Positions 33,277 through 42,820 of a stretch of DNA of 64,000 nucleotides are shown piece after piece. This DNA comes from CAWGCA01 sp963820955. Its GTDB lineage: Bacteria > Pseudomonadota > Gammaproteobacteria > Chromatiales > Chromatiaceae. A program made the translations under genes and the position numbers. Location: NCBI GenBank assembly GCA_963820955.1, contig CAWGCA010000053.1:1-64000 (forward strand), written 5' to 3'. The number at the start of each line of letters is the position of its first letter. Within the stretch, counting starts at the first letter, position 1. The notes beneath the pieces were generated by a model. It did not search any database and was not told where the DNA came from. It saw nothing but the letters and a program-made list of their open reading frames with translations.

Positions 33277-36183
33277 TTAGGCCAACCCGTGGCGCGCCAC
33301 ATTCTCATCCTCCTGCTTCTTAAACTGCAGGAAGCGGGGCAGGAATTTGTCCCATTCGATGATATGGGCGTCGAGTTCGGGTCCATCGATACAGGCATGC
33401 TTACGGACCATTTTGCCATCGAGCTTCACCGGCACCATACAGGCGCCGCACATGCCGGTGGCATCCACCATGATGGAGTTGAGGCTGGCGACTGTCTTCA
33501 CACCATAGGGCTTGGTCAGATCACTGACCGCCTGCATCATCATCGGCGGCCCGATGGTTACCACCTCGCCGATCGGGCGACCGGTGCCGGCCTTCATCTG
33601 CTCCAGCATCTCCCCCAGGGGAGCGGTGACAAAACCGCCGATGCCGAAACTCCCGTCATTGGTGGTGTAGATGACATCCAGAAGATCTGGGTACTCGGCC
33701 TGCAGCAACCCGATACGCTGATCCTCCCCGGCCCAGAACATCAACTCCTTGGTGCGGAAACCGGAGATCAGGGTGACGTGGTTCCCCATGCGGAGGTGCT
33801 CGCGCATGATCGGATAGACCGGCGGCAGACCAACGCCACCGGCGGTGAACACCACCGTCTCACCCTGCTCATAACGGTGCAGCTGACTGGGTAGACCGAG
33901 AGGCCCGGCAATGCCGGTGAAGACATCCCCCACCTCCATCCTGTTCATCATCATGGAACTGCTGCCCAAACCCTGAATGACCAGGTCGATGGTGCCCTGC
34001 TCCACATCCCAATCCGCCAGGGTCAGCGGGATAAGCTCGCCCTTCTCCCAGGCCAGCACCCGAACGAACTGACCCGCCTTGGCCGCCTTGGCGACCAGTG
34101 GAGAGTGCACGACGAATTCGACGATGCCTTCCGCCAGCTCGATTTTTTCGACAATCTTCTGGGGAGTCTGCCCCTTTTCCGTATAGCGCTCGGCGCTGGC
34201 CACCAGAGATTTGATCTCGCTCAGGGAGAAGGGGATCTCACCCGCGATCTCACGGGCCGCCGCCTGACCATCTCCAGCCGCCTTGATGGCGGTGGAGCCG
34301 CCGCGGTTGGCGTCGCCGCCGGTGAACACCCCGTCCACCGAGGTCTCATGGGTACCGGACTTGATCTCGATGGTGCCCCATTTGCTGGTCTTGAGTTCGG
34401 GCTCCGCATCCTTGACGATGGGATTCGAGGAATTACCCAGCGCCATGATCACCAGATCCACCCGCATCTCCTCGGTTTTTCCGGTGGCGAGAGGACGTCG
34501 ACGGCCCGATGCATCCGGCTCACCCAATTCCATGATATCGAGCATCGTATGGGTTACAAAGTGGGTTTTGTCATTACCGATGAACTCCTGGGGCGCCCGC
34601 AGTACCTTGAGCTGAATACCCTCTTCCAGGGCATGGTGCAGCTCTTCCACCCGCACCGGCATCTCGTCCTGGGTACGACGATAGACAATGGTGACATTCC
34701 CCCCCAACCGGCAGGCGGTGCGCGCCGCATCCATGGCGGTATTGCCGCCGCCGATGACGATCACCTGTTTACCCTTGGTCTCCGGCAGCGGGGTCTCATA
34801 CCCCTCCTCGTGCGCCTTCATCAGATTGACCCGGGTCAGAAATTCATTGGCCGAAAGGATGCCGAGCAGGTGCTCGCCGGGGACGTTCATGAAACGGGGC
34901 AGACCGGCGCCCGTGCCGATGAAGATTTTCCAGAATCCAGCCCGCTTGAGCGATTCCAGGGTAGCGGTCTTGCCGACGATAAAGTTGGTAACGAATTTGC
35001 CGCCCATCTGTTTGATCTTCTTGACCACGTCATCGATCAACTCATTGGGAAGACGGAACTCCGGTATGCCATAACGCAGGACCCCACCAAGCTGATGGAA
35101 GGCCTCGAACACGGTCACCGGGTAACCCTCTTTGGCCAGCAGATAGGCATTGATCATACCCGCGGGGCCAGAGCCCACCACCGCGATCGGAGGCCTGTCC
35201 GCCTTGGCCCAGGGATTGGTGAAATCAGGCATCTCGAAGTTGGCATCCGGATTGAGCACCTTTTCGCTCTGCGGCAGATACCACTCCAACTGGCCAATCT
35301 CGATGGGGCGCTCGTTATGGGTGCAGACCCCCTGACACTGAATCTCCTGGGGACAGACCCGACCGGTGACATTGGGCAGGGGATTGGATTCCTTAATCAG
35401 CTGGAAGGCCTGTTCGAACTTGCCTTCTCCCATCAGGTGCAGCATCTCGGGGATATGGATCTTGACCGGGCAGCCGCCGGTGTTTTCTCCCCTATCCATC
35501 ACCGGGAGACCGAGCTCGCAGGGGCGGTCGTCGCACTGCTTGTCGCGCAGCACCTCCAACCAGACCAGTAGTTCCACCTCGCGGTAGCTGTAGCCAAGCC
35601 CCATGTAGCCCAGGTATCCCTGGTTGACCAGGTCGAAGTCCTTGGCCCGTTCGTGCGGTGGACGGATGTAGGGAGGAATACTGTTGCGGCCGGGCCAATC
35701 CTCGGAGAGCCCCTTGAACATCGGATAGCGGTCTGCGAGATAGTGGTCTAAGGCACGTACGAATTTGCGTTTGAATTTGAGCGGAATATTCCAGAGAAAG
35801 CGCAGCAGCAGGGTGCCCATGTCGCCGCCCTTGAGGAGCAGACTCCACAGGATATGGGTAAAGTCCTCTCCCAGCTCTTCCTGCTGGAACTCCCAGGCGA
35901 TGGCACTCATGCCCTCGTTTATAAACACCTGATGAAAGAACTGCGGGTCATTCACCAGACGCTTCTGCAGCAGTCCGACCTGTTTCTGAAACAGCGCGAC
36001 CGACTCGCTGTGTTCCAACTCCCTGATTTCCTGGCTGGCATCCTCGATATGGTGCCGGCTGGACTCGATCTCCATACTCGCCTGGTAGTAGCGTGCTACG
36101 TCCTCTCGATGATAGGCGCAGGAGGGATTAGGGTTGGTACTGCTTCCTGCCACTGGGGGCTGCTCTTCAATAGATTGCGACAT
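33277..36183 (-). CDS. Fused NADPH:ferredoxin oxidoreductase (NfnB-NfnA-like flavoprotein)
   Basis: A 968-residue cytoplasmic flavoprotein. Residues 1-~230 are helical and unrecognised. About 235-650 is a GltD/NfnB-like part: a Cys-rich segment (GRVCPQEIQCQGVCTH), FAD motif VVGSGPAGMINAYLLAKEG near 336 and NADP motif VIGGGNTAMDAARTACRLG near 472. About 660-960 resembles NfnA/DHODH electron-transfer subunits: an FNR-like fold (FTAGGVGLPPVYPIMREH) and a 2Fe-2S-type motif MCGACMVPVK...HACIDGPE. In Nfn the two chains link ferredoxin to NADH and NADPH by electron bifurcation. Here they are one chain, in the order B then A. It follows the giant oxidoreductase in the same direction, 228 bp downstream. 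Confidence 0.8.
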   Translation of the reverse strand: MSQSIEEQPPVAGSSTNPNPSCAYHREDVARYYQASMEIESSRHHIEDASQEIRELEHSESVALFQKQVGLLQKRLVNDPQFFHQVFINEGMSAIAWEFQQEELGEDFTHILWSLLLKGGDMGTLLLRFLWNIPLKFKRKFVRALDHYLADRYPMFKGLSEDWPGRNSIPPYIRPPHERAKDFDLVNQGYLGYMGLGYSYREVELLVWLEVLRDKQCDDRPCELGLPVMDRGENTGGCPVKIHIPEMLHLMGEGKFEQAFQLIKESNPLPNVTGRVCPQEIQCQGVCTHNERPIEIGQLEWYLPQSEKVLNPDANFEMPDFTNPWAKADRPPIAVVGSGPAGMINAYLLAKEGYPVTVFEAFHQLGGVLRYGIPEFRLPNELIDDVVKKIKQMGGKFVTNFIVGKTATLESLKRAGFWKIFIGTGAGLPRFMNVPGEHLLGILSANEFLTRVNLMKAHEEGYETPLPETKGKQVIVIGGGNTAMDAARTACRLGGNVTIVYRRTQDEMPVRVEELHHALEEGIQLKVLRAPQEFIGNDKTHFVTHTMLDIMELGEPDASGRRRPLATGKTEEMRVDLVIMALGNSSNPIVKDAEPELKTSKWGTIEIKSGTHETSVDGVFTGGDANRGGSTAIKAAGDGQAAAREIAGEIPFSLSEIKSLVASAERYTEKGQTPQKIVEKIELAEGIVEFVVHSPLVAKAAKAGQFVRVLAWEKGELIPLTLADWDVEQGTIDLVIQGLGSSSMMMNRMEVGDVFTGIAGPLGLPSQLHRYEQGETVVFTAGGVGLPPVYPIMREHLRMGNHVTLISGFRTKELMFWAGEDQRIGLLQAEYPDLLDVIYTTNDGSFGIGGFVTAPLGEMLEQMKAGTGRPIGEVVTIGPPMMMQAVSDLTKPYGVKTVASLNSIMVDATGMCGACMVPVKLDGKMVRKHACIDGPELDAHIIEWDKFLPRFLQFKKQEDENVARHGLA

Positions 36184-36210
36184 GTTGTTGCCTCTTGATT
36201 TCGTTCATAA

Positions 36211-36230
36211 CCCGGAAGCTCCCTTCCGGG
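36211..36230. promoter_or_regulatory. Perfect hairpin between the oxidoreductase genes
   Basis: CCCGGAAG-CTCC-CTTCCGGG is a perfect 8-bp palindrome 28 bp before the Nfn-like start. No T tract follows on the minus strand, so attenuation, RNA processing or stabilisation is more likely than plain termination. Confidence 0.4.
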
Positions 36231-36410
36231 CTGAGAAACTCCGCCATTCAATCACCAGTGAGGACGCCGCTGAGACGCCGGTTCGCATCCCAGAGGCTGT
36301 TCCTGCGGGGCACCAAGGGACACAACCAGCATTGAATCTGTGCTTGGTTGTAAATCTACCGGGGCTTGCCTGACCAATTACCCCATCCCAAGCCTCGCTG
36401 GTTATCCCTC

Positions 36411-39400
36411 TTAGCCGGGCTGATGAAATCGAATAATCTCCGCGTCACAGTCGTCAGCCACCCGGGACGCGCGGTGCACCAGCTCCTGGGTGATTTCGAT
36501 CTTTTCGAACACACCCGGTATCACCCGACTCACCTCCTTGGGTTTGCCGTCGACCATGATCTTGGTTTTCTCGAACAGCTCACTCAGATCCTGGTAACAG
36601 GTCTTACAGTTGGTGCACTTGGGCATATCGTCGTCGGTGATCTCGACCAGCACCTGGTCTACGCCACCACCGAAGTGAGCCTGGGCCGCGACAGCGGTCT
36701 CGGCTGCAGTGATCTCAGAAAGCGGCACTGTCGGCGCACTCCCCGCCGTTGGAGCACCCGATGCGGACGCCAGCTCGGCCATACCCCTGGCAATCGAATC
36801 GATAGAAGATTCTCTGTCGATGCTCGACTGCTGACACTTCTGCTGCCACTGATCCAGTTCCTGGCGATGGCTTTCGTGCAGACGATCGATATGCAGGCCA
36901 CTGAGATATTCCAACATACGCCAGTTTCTGCGCCGTTCCTCGGTCAAATCAATAATGGCAGAAGAGACCGCCAGCTTGATCAATTTTTTATCGCCGTCCG
37001 TAGACCAGACAAAGGGCGTCTTACCGTGGCGCTCCTCCTTCTTCAGCTGGATATACTGCGCGACCGGCACGGGTTCGCCAGTGCCATTGAGTTTGCGGAA
37101 ATGCTTTTTGAACCTGCCTTCGTCGAGCGCAAAGTCCGCTGGCGTAAAAGGAATCTCCATCAGTTGGGCATTTCCATCCTGATCCACATACTCCAGCGAG
37201 GTAGTGATCCAGTCTTTGCCGATCTCCGGATTTCCATCCAACGAGAAACGTTCGGCAAGGGTATCGCCACGACGCGGGTCATGCACGAAGACGGGGCTCA
37301 TGCGGCTTTCCACCGCCAGGGTCGCCCGACGGCTGCCGGCGTCATCGGCAATACCGTGTTCTGACTGACAGGTCGTATAGGTGTCGAACAAGGCCGGTGA
37401 TTCGTTGTAGGTAAGGAAATCCATGACGTTTTTCATGAAGTGGCTCTGCAGGGCCGCATTGGTCTGGATCACCAGTACCTTCGGATGGAAAGCGGCGATC
37501 AAACCCAGTTCTTTGCGATCTTCCTGTTTCCCGATATGGGCCACACCAAAACGAGTCAGGTCTGAATCCTGAGCGGTAAAACTGGCGGTAGAGGTCTGTC
37601 CGCCGGTATTGGAATAGGCCCCGGTATTGAGCACCACCACCTTAATCGGTGTATCGGTGACCAGCAGCCGTGAAAGGGCGCCGAACCCTATATCGTAGGT
37701 GGCACCATCACCCCCCATGCTGATCACGGCAGGCAACAGGGCAAGTTCCTCTGCGGAAAATTCATGCCAGCCAAAATACTGGAAGAATTTATCGTGGATT
37801 TCAGGGTTGTAATGGTCCTCCAAATCGAGCTTGGCCGTGCGCAGTGCGGCGAAATCATCGACCGCGCTGGCACAAAAACCTTCGAAGATACCCTTGGCCA
37901 CAGGTGCAGCATCCTGAAACAGGCTGTTTACCCAGGGATCTGTATAAGGGTTGAACGGAAAGGTCGAGGCATACACACTGCTGCAGCCGGTTGCATTGGC
38001 GATCGCGGCGCTGGCCGGGCCATTACCGGTGGGACCACTTTCGAATTGATACAGACGCCGTTCGAGGGTTTTGATGGTCTCCTGCATGCGTGGCAACCGG
38101 GCCGGATCATGTTCGTCCGGTTGCACCTTGTCCATTTTAGCGTGCAGGTTGGCAATCAGGCCTTCCAACTGGCTAATGTGATCCTTGCGTTTTCGTTCAT
38201 GTATCGCCTTGTTGGTGGCAGTCAGCATGCGAATCGCAGTCACTTCACCACAGCCTCGACAGGCGCCATGCCCGCCGGTCATGGCGTAGTAGTTGTCGTG
38301 GTCAAGAATCAGACGCTTGCTGTCACCGCCGGGCTGGATGGCGTTTTCAGTGAACCGAGGTGCCGTATTCGGCAGCTTACTGAGAAATTCGAAGGTCTGC
38401 TGCAACGATGCGAGAATCTGACTGTTCTGACGTTGGGCCGTCAGCGCACCGGGTCCACAGACATCCACGCATTCGAGACAGCCGCTGCATTTCCAGGGAT
38501 CGATGTTGGCCGAGTAGAGTCCCCCGGTGCCGGGGACCGCCTTTTCCATGGCATCGAAAAAGGGTCTTGTCTTGACCACCGGGAAAATACCCAGGGTATA
38601 GATCATATTTTCGAAACCGCGTTTCAGCGATACATTGGTGGTGTCGATATCGGCAACGGCCTCGGCGACGATCTCGTGAAACGGTTTTGGATCCTTGCTC
38701 GGTAGTTTCCGGTAGGCATCGCGAATCGACTTGGTCAATGGAAACACATGACTCGACATCAACTCCTTCTGCTGCGCGGTCACATCCAGTTTGCCGATGG
38801 CAGTCAGCAACAGATCATGGATCTCATGGACGGTATTTGGAATCGCCGCATCCGGGCAGACCACCGCGCACTCCATACAGCCGGTGCACAGATGAGCGGT
38901 GTATTTCGGCACATCGAGCCGGAACAGACCTTTGTCTCTCCAAGCAGCGCTTGCCACCGGCATGAACATACCGGTACCGGGCATCACCGGGGCCTCACCC
39001 AGGGTGCCGTTGCTGAAGTGATCGGTAAATATCTCGTTGTAATAAGTCCGATCAAACATTCCGTTGACTACGGCGTTACCCGTGGCCTTGACCATTGAGG
39101 CCGAGACCTCCACGCCAGGGCCGGTCTGCACCCGCACCAGTTGGTCCGCCTCCTTGAAGGCGCTGTCGTCATAATCGACCTTGAGGGTCGCTTCCAGACC
39201 TTCCCTGACCACCCTCATATTGCTTTCGACGACCGCTTCCCCCTTGGCACCGAACTTCTTCGTAACCTGCTGTTGAACCTTTTGCAGGATCGACTCCTGG
39301 GAGCCCCCCGCGGCTATCCGGTCCACATGACCACAGATGGCACCGATGAAGGCAATACCCATCATCCGGATTTCCAGATCCGGGGCCGGAGCATGCTTCT

Positions 39401-41522
39401 TGGCGACGCCGAAGGCATCGACAATGTAGAGATGGATCTTGTTATCTCGTATAGTCTTGCGGGCATGGGCCGGCAGCTCCTTCCAAACCTCCAGCGGGGT
39501 GTGGTGGGACTGCATGATAAGAGTACCGTCCTCGCTCAGGCCACGCAGCGGATTGGTATGGCTGAACACCTTGTGATCGGGAGATATGACGATCTCCACG
39601 TCTTCCAGTTCCGCATTCGTAATTTTGATCGGTTCCGGACTCAGGGTGATATAGAAATTGGTGGGTGCACCACTCTTCTCTGAGCCGTATTTGGGTGCGG
39701 ATTTAGAGTGCAGACCCAGAACTCCCGCCAGAATGTCCGTGAGCAGTTTCCCGGTGGCGATGGTGCCGTAACCCCCGACTGAGTGAAAACGCAGGCGGAA
39801 GGCCTCGGCGGGCAGCAGACTCGGATTTTCTTTGGTCTCGAACGCCATGAATTCCGTTTCCGGATAGGTGGCGCGCAACCTGTCCTGCAATTCAGCGATC
39901 CTTGGCGAGGTATCCTTGGCGAAGAACTGGGAACCCAGATAAAAGAACGGCACATTCAGGGTGCTGTCCATGTTTTTGAAGGCCGCGATCAGGTGGCGTG
40001 GCTGCAGGTCGTGGGCACCCAGGCCGAATATGCCGGTGCTGATCTTCGGCAGACTGGTGATGGGTGGAATGCCCTGATGGCGAATCAGATCGCCGTTCTC
40101 GCGGGCCTTGAACAACGCCTGGGTCACCAGGTTGGTCAGCGCCGTCACCTCGGAGCGCTCGAGCACGGTGACCGCTTTTTTCCCGTCGAGTAACGCAACC
40201 AGATCGCCTTCCGGGAAGGGTTGCAGCAACTTGATCGAGACCACGCCCACCTTCTTGCCCTGCCGACGCAGATAACTGGCCACCGCCTCGGCGTCATCGG
40301 TGACAGACCCGAGCCCCACGATGACATGTTCGGCATCGTCGGTAAGATAGCCGTGGACCGGGCTGTAAAAACGCCCGGTAAGTGCCCCATACTCCGCCAT
40401 CGCCTGCTTGACGAAGCGCGGCACTTCATTGACAAAGTGGGTTTTGTGGTCCACCGTGCCGGCCTGAAAGTCGGGCTGGTTCTGCACCCCGCCTGAAAGG
40501 CCCGGATTGTGTACATCGACCATCGCAGGCACCAGCTGGCGAGTTCCCTTTTCGAAGGCATTGAGCCACTGCCGGCGCCATTGGCCATGCAACTCTTCCG
40601 GCACCCAGGACAAGGTCTCCCCGATCATTGTGCCTTCGTTATCCGACTCGACCTGTTCCGCCCGGTTTTCGAGAAATTCAACCAATGCGGTCAGATCTTC
40701 CGGCTGTATGTCGCCTTTGTGCTGTCGCAGGTACTGTTTCAGCTGATAGACGCGCCCCTTGGCGCCATACAGCATTTCCTGGGCAACCGTCGGCGCCTTG
40801 ATCCGACTGGACGGATCGCCCAGAAACTCCTTCAACAGCGCCGGTTCCGGCATCAGGGCTTCGCTCTGCATGTGGCTGGTGGCAAAACCATCCATGGCAT
40901 TGGTCACCGGAATCATGGACAGGGCACTCACCTTGTAGGCGATAGCGGCCAGGTCGGCGGCCTCCTGTGGATTGCTGCCGAATAATATCGTGTAACCGGA
41001 CGGTAACAATGCGTAGACATCATCATGTCCCGCCATTACATTCAACGAGTGTCTGGAGACAACGCGGGCGGCAACCTGCAGTACGAAACCACCGATCTTT
41101 TTACCCACGGTCACATAGTGAGACTCCAGCCCATAGAGGATGCCCTGGCTCGAAGAGGCGTTGGAGATATAACGACCACCGGTCAGCGCCGCTCCCATGG
41201 CACCGCTTTGGGCCGAATGCTCACCCTCCGGTTCGAAGAAGAACGGATGCTTGCCCCAGACATTGCAACCGCCTCTGGCGCGAAAGGCCTCGAATAGCTC
41301 AGAGATCTCGGTGGACGGTGTGATCGGGTAACCGATCACACCGCCGCACACCTGCCCCATCACGTGGGCGACGGCGCCATTGCCGTGAATAACTGTTTCG
41401 ATGCCAGGGTATTTGTAGCTCTTCCGTTCCTGGGTGGTGGACATTTCCTGGGAATTCACTGTGCCGGAAAGCGGTTCGACCTGTCCGTTTGAAAGTTCCT
41501 TGACTTGAGAGTGCGCCATCAT
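36411..41522 (-). CDS. Giant 2-oxoacid (pyruvate):ferredoxin oxidoreductase
   Basis: A 1703-residue single-chain oxidoreductase; ordinary PFOR chains have about 1170-1200. Domains in order: POR N-terminal TPP-partner (residue ~40, GVIGYPITPSTEISELFEAF), domain II, the gamma domain (FHSVGGYGTIATGKLL), two 4Fe-4S motifs (CTGCMECAVVCP at ~875, CSGCLECVDVCG at ~1010), the TPP domain (GACRGCGEV ~1083; GGDGATYDIGFG ~1267; NTGAYSNTGGQ ~1300). Extra parts are a ~100-residue insert after domain II, a coiled-coil insert inside the TPP domain and a C-terminal ~250-residue extension with CTNCKTCYQDL near 1631. AGGGAGG supports the ATG at 41522. It interconverts pyruvate and acetyl-CoA with ferredoxin; 2-oxoglutarate or another 2-oxoacid cannot be excluded. 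Confidence 0.85.
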   Translation of the reverse strand: MMAHSQVKELSNGQVEPLSGTVNSQEMSTTQERKSYKYPGIETVIHGNGAVAHVMGQVCGGVIGYPITPSTEISELFEAFRARGGCNVWGKHPFFFEPEGEHSAQSGAMGAALTGGRYISNASSSQGILYGLESHYVTVGKKIGGFVLQVAARVVSRHSLNVMAGHDDVYALLPSGYTILFGSNPQEAADLAAIAYKVSALSMIPVTNAMDGFATSHMQSEALMPEPALLKEFLGDPSSRIKAPTVAQEMLYGAKGRVYQLKQYLRQHKGDIQPEDLTALVEFLENRAEQVESDNEGTMIGETLSWVPEELHGQWRRQWLNAFEKGTRQLVPAMVDVHNPGLSGGVQNQPDFQAGTVDHKTHFVNEVPRFVKQAMAEYGALTGRFYSPVHGYLTDDAEHVIVGLGSVTDDAEAVASYLRRQGKKVGVVSIKLLQPFPEGDLVALLDGKKAVTVLERSEVTALTNLVTQALFKARENGDLIRHQGIPPITSLPKISTGIFGLGAHDLQPRHLIAAFKNMDSTLNVPFFYLGSQFFAKDTSPRIAELQDRLRATYPETEFMAFETKENPSLLPAEAFRLRFHSVGGYGTIATGKLLTDILAGVLGLHSKSAPKYGSEKSGAPTNFYITLSPEPIKITNAELEDVEIVISPDHKVFSHTNPLRGLSEDGTLIMQSHHTPLEVWKELPAHARKTIRDNKIHLYIVDAFGVAKKHAPAPDLEIRMMGIAFIGAICGHVDRIAAGGSQESILQKVQQQVTKKFGAKGEAVVESNMRVVREGLEATLKVDYDDSAFKEADQLVRVQTGPGVEVSASMVKATGNAVVNGMFDRTYYNEIFTDHFSNGTLGEAPVMPGTGMFMPVASAAWRDKGLFRLDVPKYTAHLCTGCMECAVVCPDAAIPNTVHEIHDLLLTAIGKLDVTAQQKELMSSHVFPLTKSIRDAYRKLPSKDPKPFHEIVAEAVADIDTTNVSLKRGFENMIYTLGIFPVVKTRPFFDAMEKAVPGTGGLYSANIDPWKCSGCLECVDVCGPGALTAQRQNSQILASLQQTFEFLSKLPNTAPRFTENAIQPGGDSKRLILDHDNYYAMTGGHGACRGCGEVTAIRMLTATNKAIHERKRKDHISQLEGLIANLHAKMDKVQPDEHDPARLPRMQETIKTLERRLYQFESGPTGNGPASAAIANATGCSSVYASTFPFNPYTDPWVNSLFQDAAPVAKGIFEGFCASAVDDFAALRTAKLDLEDHYNPEIHDKFFQYFGWHEFSAEELALLPAVISMGGDGATYDIGFGALSRLLVTDTPIKVVVLNTGAYSNTGGQTSTASFTAQDSDLTRFGVAHIGKQEDRKELGLIAAFHPKVLVIQTNAALQSHFMKNVMDFLTYNESPALFDTYTTCQSEHGIADDAGSRRATLAVESRMSPVFVHDPRRGDTLAERFSLDGNPEIGKDWITTSLEYVDQDGNAQLMEIPFTPADFALDEGRFKKHFRKLNGTGEPVPVAQYIQLKKEERHGKTPFVWSTDGDKKLIKLAVSSAIIDLTEERRRNWRMLEYLSGLHIDRLHESHRQELDQWQQKCQQSSIDRESSIDSIARGMAELASASGAPTAGSAPTVPLSEITAAETAVAAQAHFGGGVDQVLVEITDDDMPKCTNCKTCYQDLSELFEKTKIMVDGKPKEVSRVIPGVFEKIEITQELVHRASRVADDCDAEIIRFHQPG

Positions 41523-41570
41523 TTTCCTCCCTAGCCGCACTCAATGCAGCTCGTTACATCTAAAAGCGGA

Positions 41571-41600
41571 ATTATATGCAATAGCAGGGGGGGTTGCCAG
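41571..41600 (-). promoter_or_regulatory. Sigma-70-type promoter of the giant oxidoreductase
   Basis: On the minus strand CTGGCA (-35) and a perfect TATAAT (-10) are separated by 18 bp. The leader to the ATG at 41522 would be about 40 nt. A run of seven Cs lies in the spacer. Confidence 0.5.
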
Positions 41601-41971
41601 GCTTACCGACTACTATTCGCCCTGCCAATTTCCCTTTAAAAATACAAGGTTAAGTAACTAAGCAGTGTTACAAAATTGTGACTAAACACACACTCTGCAA
41701 ACACTAGAATTTCTCAGCGCAGGTGATGGAAAACCACCTAAAATATATCTGCCGAGCCTTCGATTTATTTGGTTCACCCATGGAAAGACAGAACACGGTT
41801 TGCGTCTCGACAACGTGTTTTGTGGCAAAAGCGTTCAACCTTTTGCACCTTATCTGAACGACATGATGTTAAAAACCAACCGTTGTTCATCGACGATAAG
41901 GGGCACACTGGATTATACCTGTTTCGATCAAGCTATAAGCGGCAACTCCCGGCGCAACTTTATACGCTGCG
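41601..41971. other. Intergenic stretch, no gene recognised
   Basis: AT-rich up to about 41770. Overlapping frames on the plus strand (41769-42225) run antisense into the LOG gene and are not protein-like. Confidence 0.4.
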
Positions 41972-42670
41972 TCACCGGCTGTTTTGCCGTTGGATCTGCT
42001 GCTGGATATACGCCGTCGCTTCCGCGGGTAAATCGGATATCTCTATCTTCACCTCACCAGGGTCCACCGTCCCTTCCCGGAGCATGCTGTCTACCGCAAA
42101 ATCGATCATCGGCTTCCAGTACTCCTGACCCATGGCAACACATGGAAACGACTCCATCTTTCCCGTCTGCACCAGGGTCAGCGTCTCGAACATCTCATCC
42201 AGTGTCCCGAAACCACCTGGCATAAATACGAAGCCAGATGAATATTTGACCAGCATCACCTTGCGCACGAAGAAATAGTCGAAAAGCAGCGTCCGGTCGA
42301 GATAGGGATTGGGCTGCTGTTCATGCGGCAATTCGATATTGCAGCCTATACTCAATCCCCCAGCCTCTCTGGCGCCCCGATTGGCCGCTTCCATGATTCC
42401 AGGGCCGCCGCCTGTTATCACGGCAAGACCGGTCTCGGCCAGTTCACGCCCCAGTTCCCGCGCCATATCATAATAGCGATGCCCGGGTTCAAACCGGGCG
42501 GATCCGAATACCGTCACCGCCGGCCCGATATCGTACAGGGCACGACAACCGGCAACGAACTCATTGAATACCTTGACCGCACGATCGAAATCCATCAGCA
42601 AATCATCAGGTCCGCGCAACAGGGCCAGGTCAGAGTACGAATCATTTCCCCGTGGTTGCTCGATTGCCAT
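41972..42670 (-). CDS. LOG-family (TIGR00730) nucleotide 5'-monophosphate phosphoribohydrolase-like protein
   Basis: A 232-residue Rossmann protein. The catalytic signature PGGFGTLDEMFE and the GGGPGIMEAANRGA loop are present, as in LOG cytokinin-activating enzymes and PpnN-type nucleotidases. The ATG at 42670 is selected for its AGGAG site 5-6 nt upstream, not the longer 42721 frame. Physiological substrate in bacteria is usually AMP or another NMP. It is monocistronic and points the same way as mltF. Confidence 0.88.
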   Translation of the reverse strand: MAIEQPRGNDSYSDLALLRGPDDLLMDFDRAVKVFNEFVAGCRALYDIGPAVTVFGSARFEPGHRYYDMARELGRELAETGLAVITGGGPGIMEAANRGAREAGGLSIGCNIELPHEQQPNPYLDRTLLFDYFFVRKVMLVKYSSGFVFMPGGFGTLDEMFETLTLVQTGKMESFPCVAMGQEYWKPMIDFAVDSMLREGTVDPGEVKIEISDLPAEATAYIQQQIQRQNSR

Positions 42671-42820
42671 CTTTCTCCTCTCAACACATTCCGGAATCTT
42701 TGGAGTAAACCGCCTATTCAACAGCCTCGGTTACAGCCGCTTCGCGGGCATGCCCCCCGGCTCCGGTAATGGGTTACCGGCGCAGCAGTTTGCCGCTCAG
42801 GCCAACCAGTCCGCCTATCG

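Noticed and set aside
34105..35571. 488-residue frame on the plus strand
   Set aside because: Antisense shadow of the Nfn-like gene; His/Gln/Arg-rich composition with no domain.
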